NCBI GenBank assembly: GCA_037176705.1
Contig: CM073896.1
Location: forward strand, 21,464,708 to 21,528,707
Direction of reading: 5' to 3'
DNA: 64,000 bases
Origin: Molossus alvarezi
Lineage: Eukaryota; Chordata; Mammalia; Chiroptera; Molossidae
Positions 1 through 10,372 of the stretch are shown piece by piece. A model generated the notes under the pieces. The model was not told the origin of the DNA and ran no database searches. It worked only from the letters and a program-made list of their open reading frames with translations. A program made the translations under genes and the position numbers. Each line of letters begins with the position of its first letter. Position 1 is the stretch's first letter.

Positions 1-524
1 TAATAAATACACGAAGCTTGGATTGGTACATTTTAATAATTAACTCCCTCAATGTTGTAGATTAGAAAAATATACACACTAATATCAGCCACATATGGTA
101 TCACTTTGTGTAAGTGCCCGCACTGATAACTGAGAGTTCAACTCTAGGACTTAGCACTGCTTCTGTGTGGAAGGACAGAGGGCACAGTAGAGGAGAGGGC
201 TATGTTCCTCTCCTGCCCCCTTTTCCTCGCAGAGAATCTGTGTGTCTGAGCCAGGGGAACACACCTGACGTTCACGGATAATCTCTCTGAGCGTGCGGCC
301 TGCTCAAGGCCCTGTCCTTCTGCCTTGGAAATATCTCTGCATATGTAAGAATTTATCAACCAATATTTTATCATTTTCCTGTTTTAAGAAAAAATTGTAG
401 GAGAGTAAATTAAGCTCTGCTAGGTAATGATCATCTTTACTCAGAAATTCTGAACTTCCTTCATTTCATGATTAAGATCCAAACTGAAATCACCAATAGA
501 GAATTCCTTGATAAACATATGAAA

Positions 525-560
<36 letters not shown>

Positions 561-810
561 GCTAAATACACACATAAAAACCTGCCTGTGCACCTTTCTA
601 CACATATATCTGTATATCTGTATCTCCAATAATGTTACATCTCTTACCTTTGCAGAAAAGTCTACTACCTGTGTATTTTAATGTTTTAAAGGGGGCAATA
701 TAAACCATTCTTCTACCTAGTTTGTCAAGATTAATATGTACAGATGAAATGACATCAGCAACAGAAAAAAAAATTAAAAAAACAAATTCAACTTTAACAA
801 TTTCTATTTT
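1..810. other. Unassigned AT-rich DNA
   Basis: I see no exon, RNA gene or confidently classifiable repeat here apart from the AT microsatellite annotated separately. A moderately GC-richer patch at about 150-330 has an open frame of 76 codons on the minus strand, but it resembles no family I know and has no supporting signals. Confidence 0.5.
527..557. repeat. (AT)n microsatellite
   Basis: An uninterrupted run of AT dinucleotides, about 15 units. Such tracts are normally length-polymorphic. Confidence 0.95.
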
Positions 811-819
811 TAGAGGGAT

Positions 820-1030
820 TTTTAAAATTTATTTTTAAAGAGAGAGGAAGGGAGAGGAAGAGAGAGAAAGCGACATCAATGTGAGAGAGAAACATCAATG
901 GGCTGCCTCCTGCATGTCCCCTACCAGGAATCAAGCCCTCAACTGGGCATGTGCCCAGACCAGGAATCCAACTGACCACCTTTTGGTGCACAGGATGACA
1001 CCTAACCGACTGATCCACAACAGTCAGGGC
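820..1030 (-). mobile_element. Ves-type SINE, tail type A
   Basis: Read on the minus strand it has a tRNA-like head, a B-box-like GGATTCCTGGTC, a GCAGGAGGCAGCC core, a CT-rich stretch and an A-rich tail. Near-identical direct repeats TAGAGGGAT (811-819) and TAGAGGAAT (1031-1039) flank it, as expected for L1-mediated insertion. It is diverged and so not recent. Confidence 0.9.
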
Positions 1031-1329
1031 TAGAGGAATATTTTCTTCATTTAACTTATTATTTCAAAGTCAATAAGGAAAATTTCCTGGTACCTACTGG
1101 TAATGGTGCAGTTGCTAGGTAGGGTAGTTTTTAGTTCATCAGTCTCTAATTATACTTGAATAGTTTGGCTCTCTGTTGTCCAGAGGTAGAAAAATCACAC
1201 ACAGAATTTTTAACAGTTTCTGTCTATTTAATACCACACTACTATACCATCTCCAAATATCCTCAAACTATTTATGACTTCAAGTATAAAGTATTTAACA
1301 CATAGTGGTTTAGCATAAGCTGAGTGTAT

Positions 1330-1715
1330 TAATCAAGGTAACTATAGCTGTTGTAATACCTAAATTTCTGAATTTTAGTGATTTAATAGAGTTGTTTATT
1401 CATTTCCTGTTAATATGAAATTGAACACTAGTGATCTCTAAATGGCCTTCTATGGGAGCATTCAGAGACCCAGACTCTTCCCATTTTAAGGCAATGTCTA
1501 CTTCTAAAACATCAAATTTGATTCATCAGTTACATGGGAAATGGGAAACTATGATGAATGTACATCCAGTTCTTGATCACTTGGGTCTAAAACTGACATA
1601 CATCACTGTTCAAAATGCACTAGGAAAAATTATTGACATAATGTTACCTAGGTGCAGAAGGGCTTGGAATTGAGGCCAGAATGCCACTGCTAAGTATATC
1701 TCTATGGTAGGAAAT
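1330..1715 (+). repeat. Probable ancient interspersed-repeat remnant, family not named
   Basis: The order of short motifs (aactatagctgttgtaa, gatttaatagagttgttt, attcagagacccagactctt, then a block like ggaagtg...acatcactg and a final gggcttggaa) resembles an old mammal-wide repeat. Divergence is high and I cannot name the family. Unique sequence is the alternative. Confidence 0.35.
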
Positions 1716-2600
1716 TAGAAAATTCTGATGGAGAGCTGGTCATCGCTATCATATGAATAGCTGTACAAATGCAATCGGTTAGCAGCTCAGCATACACTTA
1801 TGTGCACTGTACTAAAAAATTATGCTTTAGTCCTTCATTATCAGGTTAAGAAAATAAGATATTCAAGGCTATGTGTAGTTCTTTCATGTTCCGAGGAACA
1901 TGCACACAGATACAGAATTTCTGGGACTCTCAAAAGTCATATTCCAAAAGCACCTTTAAAATTGTATTTTATCAGCTTGAATTCCTTAGATGACATGCCA
2001 AAATCAGTGATTTTGTGGAGAAAAGATACCATCTTTAGAATTCAGTTTTCAGAAATAAAACCCCTCTTACAGACAATAGAATTTCAACAGTCACTGAGCC
2101 ACAGATTCTTCATTTGCAAACTGTTTGAGAAATCAAGATGAATGCTTGGCAGGATTTTATGAGGAAATTTGCACACCAATCAATTGCATGCCTTCATATG
2201 CCTTTGCTTGTGTGCTCTTTACTCCACCCACTAAGTGCCCCATTTTCCTGTCCCACACAGAGCTAAACACTTCAAAAAATTGTCTCTAGCTCCTCACAGT
2301 ATGTCGATACCTCTTTCAATCTCCCACTCCACTGTTATAGCCCTTAGGATCTTGGCAAACACAATAGTTAATTCTCCATCTTCATTCTACATGACGCCTG
2401 AGCATCACTTGACAGGGTTCCCTGCTCCTCTCTTTGAAACACTTTCTGACAGTCTTCAGAAAGGGTCTCTGAAGTTTCTTACCTTTTTAATGGGAATTAT
2501 TTTCCAATTCTCCCATCCCTGGTGAGCTTCCCTATTCTCTGATTTGCCTAAATGACCTTATTCAGCTGCAAGATTTAAGGAAACCCACTTAGAGTCTTTA
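1716..2600. other. Unassigned DNA
   Basis: No supported gene or RNA. The 2210-2530 part is pyrimidine-rich and might be a further, too diverged piece of the LINE-2 that follows, but I could not match it securely. Confidence 0.45.
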
Positions 2601-3330
2601 AAAGTATATTTCCCTCAGTTCTCACTCCCAGGATCCAAGATTGTGTGTCCAACTCACCACCCCACATCTCCACAGTGATGTGTAAGAGAGCTCCAACCGC
2701 ACGTGGCCAAAACATGACAATTGACTTCCTTTTCCCAATCTGTAAGCATCAGCAACATCTACCTAGATTTTTAGTTTACAAATCGAGGAGTCATCATTTA
2801 GTCATCTCTTTCAAAATCTACATCCAGTCTCTCAATAGGCCTTGCACACTACCTCCAAAATATAACCTGGTTTGCACAGTTCTACCCGCATGCATCTCCA
2901 CGGCTACTCTTCTGTGGCAGGTGCTGTCATCTTTTCATATTCTATATAAAAGACATCGACACATGAATTCTTTACCATTTTAATTAGAGATATGATGTCC
3001 TTTCTTAAAATTCTCATATTTCTTTTATTGCCATTCAAGTGAAAATAAACTCCTCCGCATGTCCTCCAGGCCCTGCATGCTCTGCCCGCCTGTCTAAGCT
3101 CATCTCTCTCCTAGCTCCCGCTCCTTCACCGAGCTTTAGCTACAGTGGTCCTCAGTCTGAGGTCTTGAAAGATCATTTCTTTGTGATTATCTGCTCTTCC
3201 TTCATCTTGGGACTTCCTTTCCCCAAATGTTTGCCTAGCTGTCTCTTTCTCATGATTCAGAACCAAACTCCACTATCACCTGTCCAGAGAGGCGTTCTTT
3301 GATGACCCTCGGTAAAACCTCTCATAAAAT
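2600..3330 (+). mobile_element. LINE-2 (L2) 3' remnant
   Basis: Motifs occur in L2 order: CTCACTCCCAGGATCCAAGA, a segment like 'gtcc..aac.tgac', GGAGTCATCATT, then CCAGGCCCTGCATGCTCTG, TTCATCTTGGGACTTCC and CCAGAGAGGCGTTCTTTGATGACC, which corresponds to the usual 'agagaggccttccctgaccacc' end. The copy has many indels and no reading frame. L2 stopped moving early in mammalian evolution, so this is one of the oldest pieces in the window. Confidence 0.75.
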
Positions 3331-4349
3331 GTATCTGAAGTATTTTGTGTTAAAGTAATCTTTAACCTCACAGAACTGAAGGATTATTAGGGAATAGTAA
3401 TAGAAGTAATGGGAGAAATACAAAGCGGAAAAAAAGAAACACTAAATTGGATGCCTGATGCCCTATGACCCAGCTCTGCTACTAATTGGCTGCTTGACTT
3501 CATGTAAAAAATAATGCTTTAAAAATCTTTGGCAATCAGTTTTCTAAAATGATTAATAAAATCAACAAATCACTAAGGATTCTTCTTGTTCAAACATGCA
3601 ATCACTTATTCTATTCTACTTATAATAAGAAGCCTGGAGGGTAATTTATAAAAATTTAAACACTTGAAATATTTAAGATAAAAATAGTATTCATCTTCTA
3701 GAAAGAGAAGGCTGATAGGCAATTTATTGTGAGGTAATAAACTGGGAAGCAACATACCAAGACATAACTGCTAGTAGATAGAGTGTCAAACAATAAAATG
3801 TTTATTGTAATAATTTTGAAATCTTTCCCAGGAGTATCAACTATGGATGTTCTCAATATTTTAGAAAATACAAATAACATTTAAATTACTGAACTGAGAT
3901 CATAGGACCATTGATCTTAGCTAAATAATTATAATTTATTTCTTCTTCCATAAATAACAAATTTTATTGTATTTACTAAAAATGTTTGTTCTTTTATATC
4001 AATGGCTTTGGAAAGAAATGTTAAGTGAGCCAACATTTGCTCTTTTCTCTCTTTTGGGAGTGCTATGTGGCTACATTGGCATCATTTTGAAAAAAGTCAG
4101 AATTGCTGTTAAAATTTGTTCCATGTATTTATTTTCTCAAATAGTTCTTGAAATAGATCACAGATTGAGTCTTAGAAGTCTATTGTACCATTAGCTAGAG
4201 ATCACATTATTGCTTAATAGAGTGAATAGCAGAGATTAAGTAGAGTATTCTTTCTTGCATCATTTTTAGATACAAGTGAGAAAATAAGTTATTTTGTTTT
4301 TGTTTTTTATTATTTGATTGTGTTAAAATAGTGCACTAGACTTATCATG
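3331..4349. other. Unassigned AT-rich DNA
   Basis: I see no exon, RNA gene or nameable repeat. Short open frames here are chance frames without coding signals. Confidence 0.5.
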
Positions 4350-4441
4350 GTGATCACTTCATGAGATATATAAATGTCTATTAACTATGTTATACACATG
4401 AAACTAATGTAATATTGTATGTCAAATATAATTTAAAAAAT
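4350..4441 (+). mobile_element. Old L1 3' end
   Basis: Contains the L1 3'-UTR signature GGTGATCACTTCATGAGATA, TATAAATGTCTATTAACTATG, ACATGAAACTAATGTAATATT and GTATGTCAAATATAATTTAAA, followed by an A-rich end. It is a strongly 5'-truncated copy. The same 3'-end type recurs at about 47885-48000. Confidence 0.75.
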
Positions 4442-4475
4442 ATATAATAGCATAAAATTTACCACTTAACAATTT

Positions 4476-4686
4476 TATTTATTTTTTATTGATTTTAGAG
4501 AGAGAGAAAGGGAGAGGGAGAGATAGATAGAAACATCAATGAGAGAGAATATCCATCAGCTGCCTCCTGCATGCCCCCACTGGGGATTTGGCCCACAACC
4601 CGGGCATGTGTCCTGACCGGGAATCAAACTGGGGACTTCTTGGTTCATGGGTTGACGCTCAACCACTGAGCCAAACTGACCAGACT
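4476..4686 (-). mobile_element. Ves-type SINE, tail type A
   Basis: Minus-strand SINE with a tRNA-like head (GGCTCAGTGGTTGAGCGTC), a B-box-like motif, the CAGGAGGCAGCTGAT core and the ATCAATAAAA-type tail. Direct repeats CACTTAACAATTT (4463-4475) and CACTTAACCATTT (4687-4699), one mismatch, flank it. It lies inside the old L1. Confidence 0.93.
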
Positions 4687-5227
4687 CACTTAACCATTTG
4701 AAAGTGTACAGTTAAGGAGCTTTAAGTATATTTACAATGTTGTGCAGCCATTACCACTCTCTAGTTTTCTAGGACTTCTTCTTGTACCCAAAAGAAAACC
4801 TAGTACCCACTGAGTAATCACTCCCTCCCTTGCCCCTGGCAACTGCACATGTTTTCCTGTCTCTCTGGATCTGATTTACTCTGGATAGTTCCCATAAATA
4901 AAATTATGCAGTAGCCTTTTATGTCTGGCTTCTTTCACTTAGCATAATGTCTCAAGGTTCATACATATTAGATCACATATCAGTACCTCATTCCTTTTTA
5001 GGATTGAATAATATTTTATTAGTTATGACATGTTTTGTTTATTCATCCATTCCACCTTTGGATAAAGAGAGCTGCTATGAATATTCATTTACAAATATAC
5101 AAGTATTTGTTTGGATGAATGTTCTCAATCCTTTGGGGTACATGCCTAGAAGTGAAATCACTTCTTAAAAATAACGTTTTAACTTACTGAGTGAGGAATT
5201 GCCAAACTGTTTTCCAAAGTGACTATA

Positions 5228-6370
5228 GTATTTATTTATATTTTCTCCAAATTTTATTAATTTATATTTGTTACAGATGTTTCTCTTTTTTTCCTCATAA
5301 ACACCTTCCTCCCCATCCCACCCTCCCCATAGCATTGTTGTCTATGCCCATTGGTTATGCACACATGCATATAAGTTCTTTGGTTCATCTCATCCATCAT
5401 TCCCACCCCCGTATTATCAGGTTTGTCACTCTGAATCATACTCCTTTCTATGACTCTGAATCTATTTCGTTCATCAGCTCACCTTGTTCATTATATTCCA
5501 CGAATAAGTGAGATCATGTGGTATTTGTATTTCTGTGATTGGCTTATTTTGCTTAGCATAATACTCTCCAGGTCCCTCCAAGTTGTCTCAAAGGTTAAAA
5601 GATCTTTCTTATAGCTGCATAGTATTCCATTGTATATATATACCACAACTTTCTCATCCACTCATCTATTGATGGACACTTGGACTGTTTCCAGATCTTA
5701 GCAATTATAAATAGTGCTGCTATGAACATAGGGGTACATATATTCTTTCTGATTGGTGTTTCAGGCTTCTTAGGGTATATTCCTAGAAGTGAGATCACTG
5801 GGTCAATTGGCAATTTAATTTTTAATTTTTTGAGGAAATCCCATAATATTTTCCATAGAGGCTGCACCAGTTTGCATTCCCACCAGCAGTGTACTAGAGT
5901 CCCCTTTTCTCCACACCCTTGCCAACACTTGTTGTTTGATGATTTGTTGATGGCAGCCATTCTGACAGGTGTGAGGTGATACCTCATTGTTGTTTTAATT
6001 TGCATCTCTCCGATGATTAGTGACATTGAGCATTTCTTCATATGTCTCTTGGCCATTTGTATGTCCTGTTTGGAGAGGTATCTATTTAGCTCCTCTGCCC
6101 ATTTTTTAATTGGGTTCTTTGTCTTCCTTTTGTTGAATTGTATGAGTACTCTATATATTTTGGAACTTAACCCCTTATCTGATGTATCATTGGCAATGAT
6201 GCTCTCCCATGCAGTGGGGTCCCTTTCCATTTTGATGGTTGTATCTTTTGCTGTGCAGAAGCTTTTGAGTTTGTTGTTGTTTCATTTTTTCCTTTGTTTC
6301 TGTTGCCTTAGGTGATGTATCAGTGAAATTTCTGCTGCATATGATTTCTGAAATTTTGTTGTCTATGACT
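5228..6370 (-). mobile_element. Younger L1, 5'-truncated, minus strand
   Basis: It starts at an A/T-rich tail followed by the TTTGTTACAGATGTTTCTC 3'-UTR motif shared with the full-length L1s of this window. It continues through the 3' UTR and the C-terminal part of ORF2, and stops inside ORF2 near the point matching '[16 protein letters not shown]'. Short repeats GACTATA/GACTACA at the two junctions are a plausible diverged target duplication. It interrupts the older L1, so it is later. Confidence 0.88.
5595..6230 (-). pseudogene. L1 ORF2 C-terminal relic
   Basis: A 211-codon open piece matching the last part of L1 ORF2p, including the [18 protein letters not shown] cysteine/histidine cluster. 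Premature termination at the C-terminus ([11 protein letters not shown]) and loss of everything upstream, including endonuclease and reverse-transcriptase domains, make it non-functional. Confidence 0.88.
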
Positions 6371-6520
6371 ACACCATTTTAATTTTATGAGGGTTCCAAT
6401 GTATCAATATTCTGGTCAGTACTTGTTTTTATCTGTTTTTTTTATTATTTTTTATTTTATTTGTTTTATGCCATAATAGTGGATGTGAAGTAGTATGTGA
6501 TTGTGTTGTTGTTGTTTTTT

Positions 6521-6749
6521 TATCACCCCGAGGACATTTTTCCATTTTTCGTTCAGATATAGTGGGAGGGAGAGAGAGAGAGAGAAACATCGACGTGAAA
6601 GGGACACATCGAGTGGCTGCCACCTGCATGACCTAACCAGGGCCAGTGACAAACTGCAACCAAGGTATGTGCCCTTAGCAGAAACCATACTCGGGTCTCT
6701 CTGGACTGCAGGCTGATGCTTTAACCACTGAGCCAAACCGGCCATGGCT
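6521..6749 (-). mobile_element. Ves-type SINE, tail type B
   Basis: On the minus strand: GGCCGGTTTGGCTCAGTGG head, GAGACCC...GGTTTCTGC B-box area, CACTCGATGTGTCCCTTTC, a CT tract, then the type-B tail (CTGAACGAAAAATGG, TGTCCTCGGGGTGAT). It sits next to another SINE, both in the same old-L1 target; see the findings. Confidence 0.9.
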
Positions 6750-6763
6750 GTCATTGTGGTTTT

Positions 6764-7001
6764 TGTTGTTATTAATCCCCAACTGAGGATATGTTTCCAT
6801 TGATTTTCAGATAGAGTAGAAGGGAGAAGGGGAAAGAGAGATAGTGAGGGAAACATTTTTGTGAGAGAGAAACATTGATTGGTTACCTTATGCATGATAC
6901 CAACTGGGGCTGGGGATCAAGCCTGCAATCCAGGTACATTCCCTTGACCAGGAATCAAACCCTCAACCCTTTGATCTCTAAAAGCTACGCCAAACCAGGG
7001 C
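6764..7001 (-). mobile_element. Ves-type SINE, intermediate tail (type C)
   Basis: The head and body are like type A (CTGGTCAAGGGAATGTACC, ATCCCCAG). The tail reads CTGAAAATCAATGGAAAC then ATCCTCAGTTGGGGATTAA, so it carries both the AATCAAT motif of type A and the CCTC...GGAT end of type B. Diverged repeats TCATTGTGGTTTT (6751-6763) and TCATTATAGTTTT (7002-7014) flank it. Confidence 0.82.
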
Positions 7002-7832
7002 TCATTATAGTTTTGATTTGTATTTCCCTAATGAATCATGACTTTGATCATCTTTTCATATGTTTACCAGACATTTCTATATCTACTTGGAATATGTCTA
7101 TTCAAATATTTTGCTTATTTTCTAATAGAGTTATTAGTCTTTTCCTTGTGGAGTTTTAAAAATTTTTTAGGTATTGTGCATATTAGGTATTTATCAGATA
7201 TATGATTTGCAAATACATTCTTCCTTTCTAGGGATAGTCTTATGCCTCTTGATGGTGCCCTTTCATGCACAAATTTTTTTAATTTAGATAAAGTCTAACA
7301 TCTAGTTTTGTTTGTTACATGTGGTTTTTTATGTTATATTTAAGAAACTATTACCAAATTCAATATCAAAAATTCTTACTCATACATTTTCTTCTAAGAG
7401 TTTTATAGTTTTGCTCCTACATTTAGGTCTTTGATCTATTTTGAGTTAATTTTTGGGTATGATATGTTAAGGGTCAACTTGTATGAATATTTGTCTATGG
7501 ATGCATGTATGCATGGGTGCATCCTCACACCTCTGTTGATCAGTTCACTCAGAACCATTTGTTGAAAAGACTGTTCTTTCTCCATTCAATTTCCGTGATT
7601 CCTTGTCAAAAATCATTTGACTTTAAACATGAGTGTTTATTTCTGGACAGTCAATTCTATTCCATTGATATATGTCTATGTCATGTCACTATCATAACGA
7701 TTTTATTATTACAGTCTTGTAGTAAGTTTTGAGATCAGGAAATGTGTGTCTTTCTAATTTGTACTTAATTTTTAAGATTGTTTTGGCTATTTAGGGTCCC
7801 TTATTTTTCATATAAATTTTAGGCCATTTGCT

Positions 7833-8760
7833 AAACTAGTTTCCAGATTTTTTATAAGGTTGATTGTAATCATTTTTGTCAGGTTGGTCAGTTTTTCTGG
7901 GGTGGGGCAAGGCAGGCTGTTAGTGGTCTCAACCTATCATTTTTGCTGAAATCACTGCTATCTCTGGTTCTTTGTAAAACTAGTCCGAAATTAGATATTT
8001 TGTATTATATATTATTTCTAGAAGGTCTGTGCTTCCTAAGCCTGAACAAAAAGTGTTATAATATGAAGTTGTAGAGCAATACATGTTTTAAAATATTATC
8101 TTTCTATTTATTACTTATTAGGTGATGTCTTGTATATACTGTGTTCCTGGTACTGTACACATCAGTGGAACTGAATATATTAAAGGCACTCTACCTGCCC
8201 TTAGGAGTCTCAGAGTAGGCACAAGAGGCAGACCAGTAAACAAATAGCTACTTAGGTGATATAAGCTAAGAATTCATAAATGGTTATTTATTAATTATTT
8301 CATTGGCAACGAAAATGCCAGATTTTTGTCAATTAATAATGACTGAAAAATGCTACACAAAGTAAGCCACAAATATGGGTAGAAGGGCCCAAATGAAGAA
8401 CTGCTATATTTTATCTTAACACACAGATGATGAAATATTAGAAAAATTACTTCAAAAGAGTGAAACACAATTTCAATGAAGCCCAAGACAATTTTCCCAT
8501 ATTGTTATAAGAATAGTTTCATGACATGTAGATCTATCACAGGTGAGGTGTAATTTTGCTATGAATTGGATCATTAAGGAATACTAGTGGGAAAATGTAG
8601 GCAATTAACAATAAAGTAGCTGTGTAAACATGAGACAAGATCTCTCTATCTGCTACAATAAAATTAGTGACGGTATGATGTGATACACTGGAGAAATATT
8701 ACTACCCTCTAAAATGTGCTAGTGTTAAAAGTACATAAAATAGAAAAGCATAAAGAACTA
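7833..8760. other. Mostly unassigned DNA
   Basis: No exon or RNA gene seen. A possible ancient repeat at 8105-8260 is listed separately. Confidence 0.5.
8105..8260 (+). repeat. Possible ancient interspersed repeat, family not named
   Basis: The word order (TTATTAGGTGATGTCTTG, GTTCCTGGTACTGTACACATC, CCCTTAGGAGTCTCAGAGTAG, CCAGTAAACAAATAGC) resembles an old repeat whose copies read 'ctatgtgccaggcactg...gtgaac...cctgccct...agcttac...agtaaacaaata'. Similar but weaker traces lie at 46400-46500 and 56960-57062. Confidence 0.4.
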
Positions 8761-8920
8761 TTGTTAAAAACTCAGTCAGCAAATAGTTAATATCCAGAAT
8801 AGGTTAATACATAGAGACAGGAAGCTGATTGGTGTTTGCCAGAGGCTGGTAGAAGAAAGGAATGTAGAGTGAGTGTCTCATAGGTGCAGGGTTTTCTTTT
8901 GGGGTGCTAAAAATGTTTGG

Positions 8921-9115
8921 GGCACTGGCTCAGATGGTTGGAGCATTTTTTGGTATACCAAAAGATGGCAGGTTCAATTCATGGTCAGGCCACATGATCA
9001 AGTTGTGTGTTCAATCCCCAGTTAGGATGCATATGAGAGGCAATTGATTGATGTATCTCATATAGTTGTCTCTGTCTCTCTATCACTTTCTCGCTCTATC
9101 TCAAATAAATCAATA
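8921..9115 (+). mobile_element. Ves-type SINE, tail type A
   Basis: Has the head GGCACTGGCTCAGATGGTTGG, a B-box-like GGTTCAATTCATGGTC, a TGTCTCTCTATC-type body and an AATAAATCAATAAA tail. Direct repeats AAAAATGTTTGG (8909-8920) and AAAAATGTTTTGG (9116-9128) flank it. It is diverged. Confidence 0.88.
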
Positions 9116-9200
9116 AAAAATGTTTTGGAACTAAATAGGGATAGTTGCACATTATGAATATACTAGGTGCTGCTGAATTGAGCAACTTAAACTGCTAATT

Positions 9201-10323
9201 TCACACACAGCATAATTTTCACTGATACAACACCTAAGGCAAGAGAAACAAAGGAAAAAATGAACACATGGGACTACATCAAACTCAAAAGCTTCTGCAC
9301 AGCAAAAGAAACAACCATCAAAATGGAAAGGAAACACTATATGGGAGAGCATAATTGCCAACAATACATCAAATAAAGGGTTAATTTCCAAAATATATAG
9401 CATACTCATTCAACTCAACAAAAGGAAGACAAAGAACCCAATTAAAAAACGGGCAGGGAACCTAAAGAGACACTTCTCCAAACAGGACATACAAATGGCC
9501 AAGAGAGATATGAAGAGATGCTCAACATCAGTAATCATCAGAGAGATGCAAAGTAAAACAACAATGAGGTATCACGTCACACCTGTCAGAATGGCCACCA
9601 TCAACAAATCATCAAACAACGAGTGTTGGCGAGGGTGTGGAGAAAAGGGGACTCTAGTACACTGTTGGTGGGAATGCAGACTGGTGCAGCCACTATGGAA
9701 AGCAATATGGTGTTACCTCAAAAATTTAAAAATGGAACTTCCATTTGACCCAGTGATCTCACTTCTAGTAATATACCCTAAGAAGCCTGAAACATCAATC
9801 AGAAATAATACATGTACCCCTATGTTCATAGCAACACTATATAAAATTGCTAAGATCTGGAAACAGCCCAAGTGTCCATCAATAGATGAGTGGATATAAA
9901 GCTGTGGTACATATACACAATGGAGTACTATGCAGCTGTAAGAAAGAAAAGTGTCTTATTCTTTGAGACGACATGGAGGGACCTGGAGAGTATTATCCTA
10001 AGTGAAACAAGCCAGTCAGAGAAAGACAAGTATCATATGATCTCACTAATTTGTGGAATATAATGAACAAAACAAAGTGATGAACAAAATAGACCCAGAG
10101 ACATAGAAGTAGGGTACAGACTTACAAACCTCAGAAGAGGGGGTGAGAGGGGAGGGAAAAGATAAACCACAGAACTTATATGCATGTATTTGTAACCAAT
10201 GAATATAGATAATGACGCTGGGGATTGGAAGGGTAGGGGATCGAGAAGAGGGTGTCAATGGGGGAAAAAAGAAAAACACCTGTAATAAAAATAAATTAAT
10301 ATAAATAATTAAAATAATTAAAA
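9201..10323 (+). mobile_element. Younger L1, 5'-truncated, plus strand
   Basis: Begins inside ORF2 (CATAATTTTCACTGATACAA), runs through the ORF2 C-terminus and 3' UTR and ends in an A-rich tail (AATAAATTAATATAAATAATT). An exact 13-bp target duplication TAAACTGCTAATT lies at 9188-9200 and 10324-10336, inside the old L1 3' UTR. Confidence 0.93.
9495..9899 (+). pseudogene. L1 ORF2 C-terminal relic
   Basis: A 134-codon open piece of the ORF2p C-terminal domain containing [18 protein letters not shown], interrupted at IDEWI by a stop where intact copies continue with [12 protein letters not shown]. The endonuclease and reverse-transcriptase domains are missing because of 5' truncation. Confidence 0.88.
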
Positions 10324-10372
10324 TAAACTGCTAATTATATTTTATGTAAATTTTACCACAATGAAAATAATA

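Larger units (their letters stand above)
4446..7832 (-). mobile_element. Old L1, minus strand, interrupted by one L1 and three SINEs
   Basis: Segments 4687-5227, 6371-6496, about 6750-6763 and 7002-7832 are consecutive parts of one ancient L1 3' region read on the minus strand. The plus strand shows the familiar antisense landmarks: ACTTAGCATAATGTC, GAGCTGCTATGAATATT, GGGGTACATGCCTAGAAGTG, CAAACTGTTTTCCAAAGTGACTA, then after the younger insertion CATTTTAATTTTATGAGGGTTCC, then after two SINEs TTTTGATTTGTATTTCCCTAATG. The ORF2 reading frame is destroyed throughout. It is much more diverged than the L1 inserted into it. Confidence 0.85.
8762..10372 (+). mobile_element. Old L1 3' UTR, plus strand, interrupted by a SINE and a younger L1
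   Basis: The pieces 8762-8920, 9116-9200 and 10337-10372 join into one old L1 3' UTR: GACAGGAAGCTGATTGGTG, TTGCCAGAGGCTGG, GGTGCAGGGTTTTCTTTTGG, then GGAACTAAATAGGGATAGTTG, TGAATTGAGCAACTTAAACTG, then TTTATGTAAATTTTACCACAA and an A-rich end. No coding capacity is left. Confidence 0.78.

Noticed and set aside
144..374. 76-codon minus-strand frame as an exon
   Set aside because: No motif, no flanking splice or start evidence; length within chance expectation.
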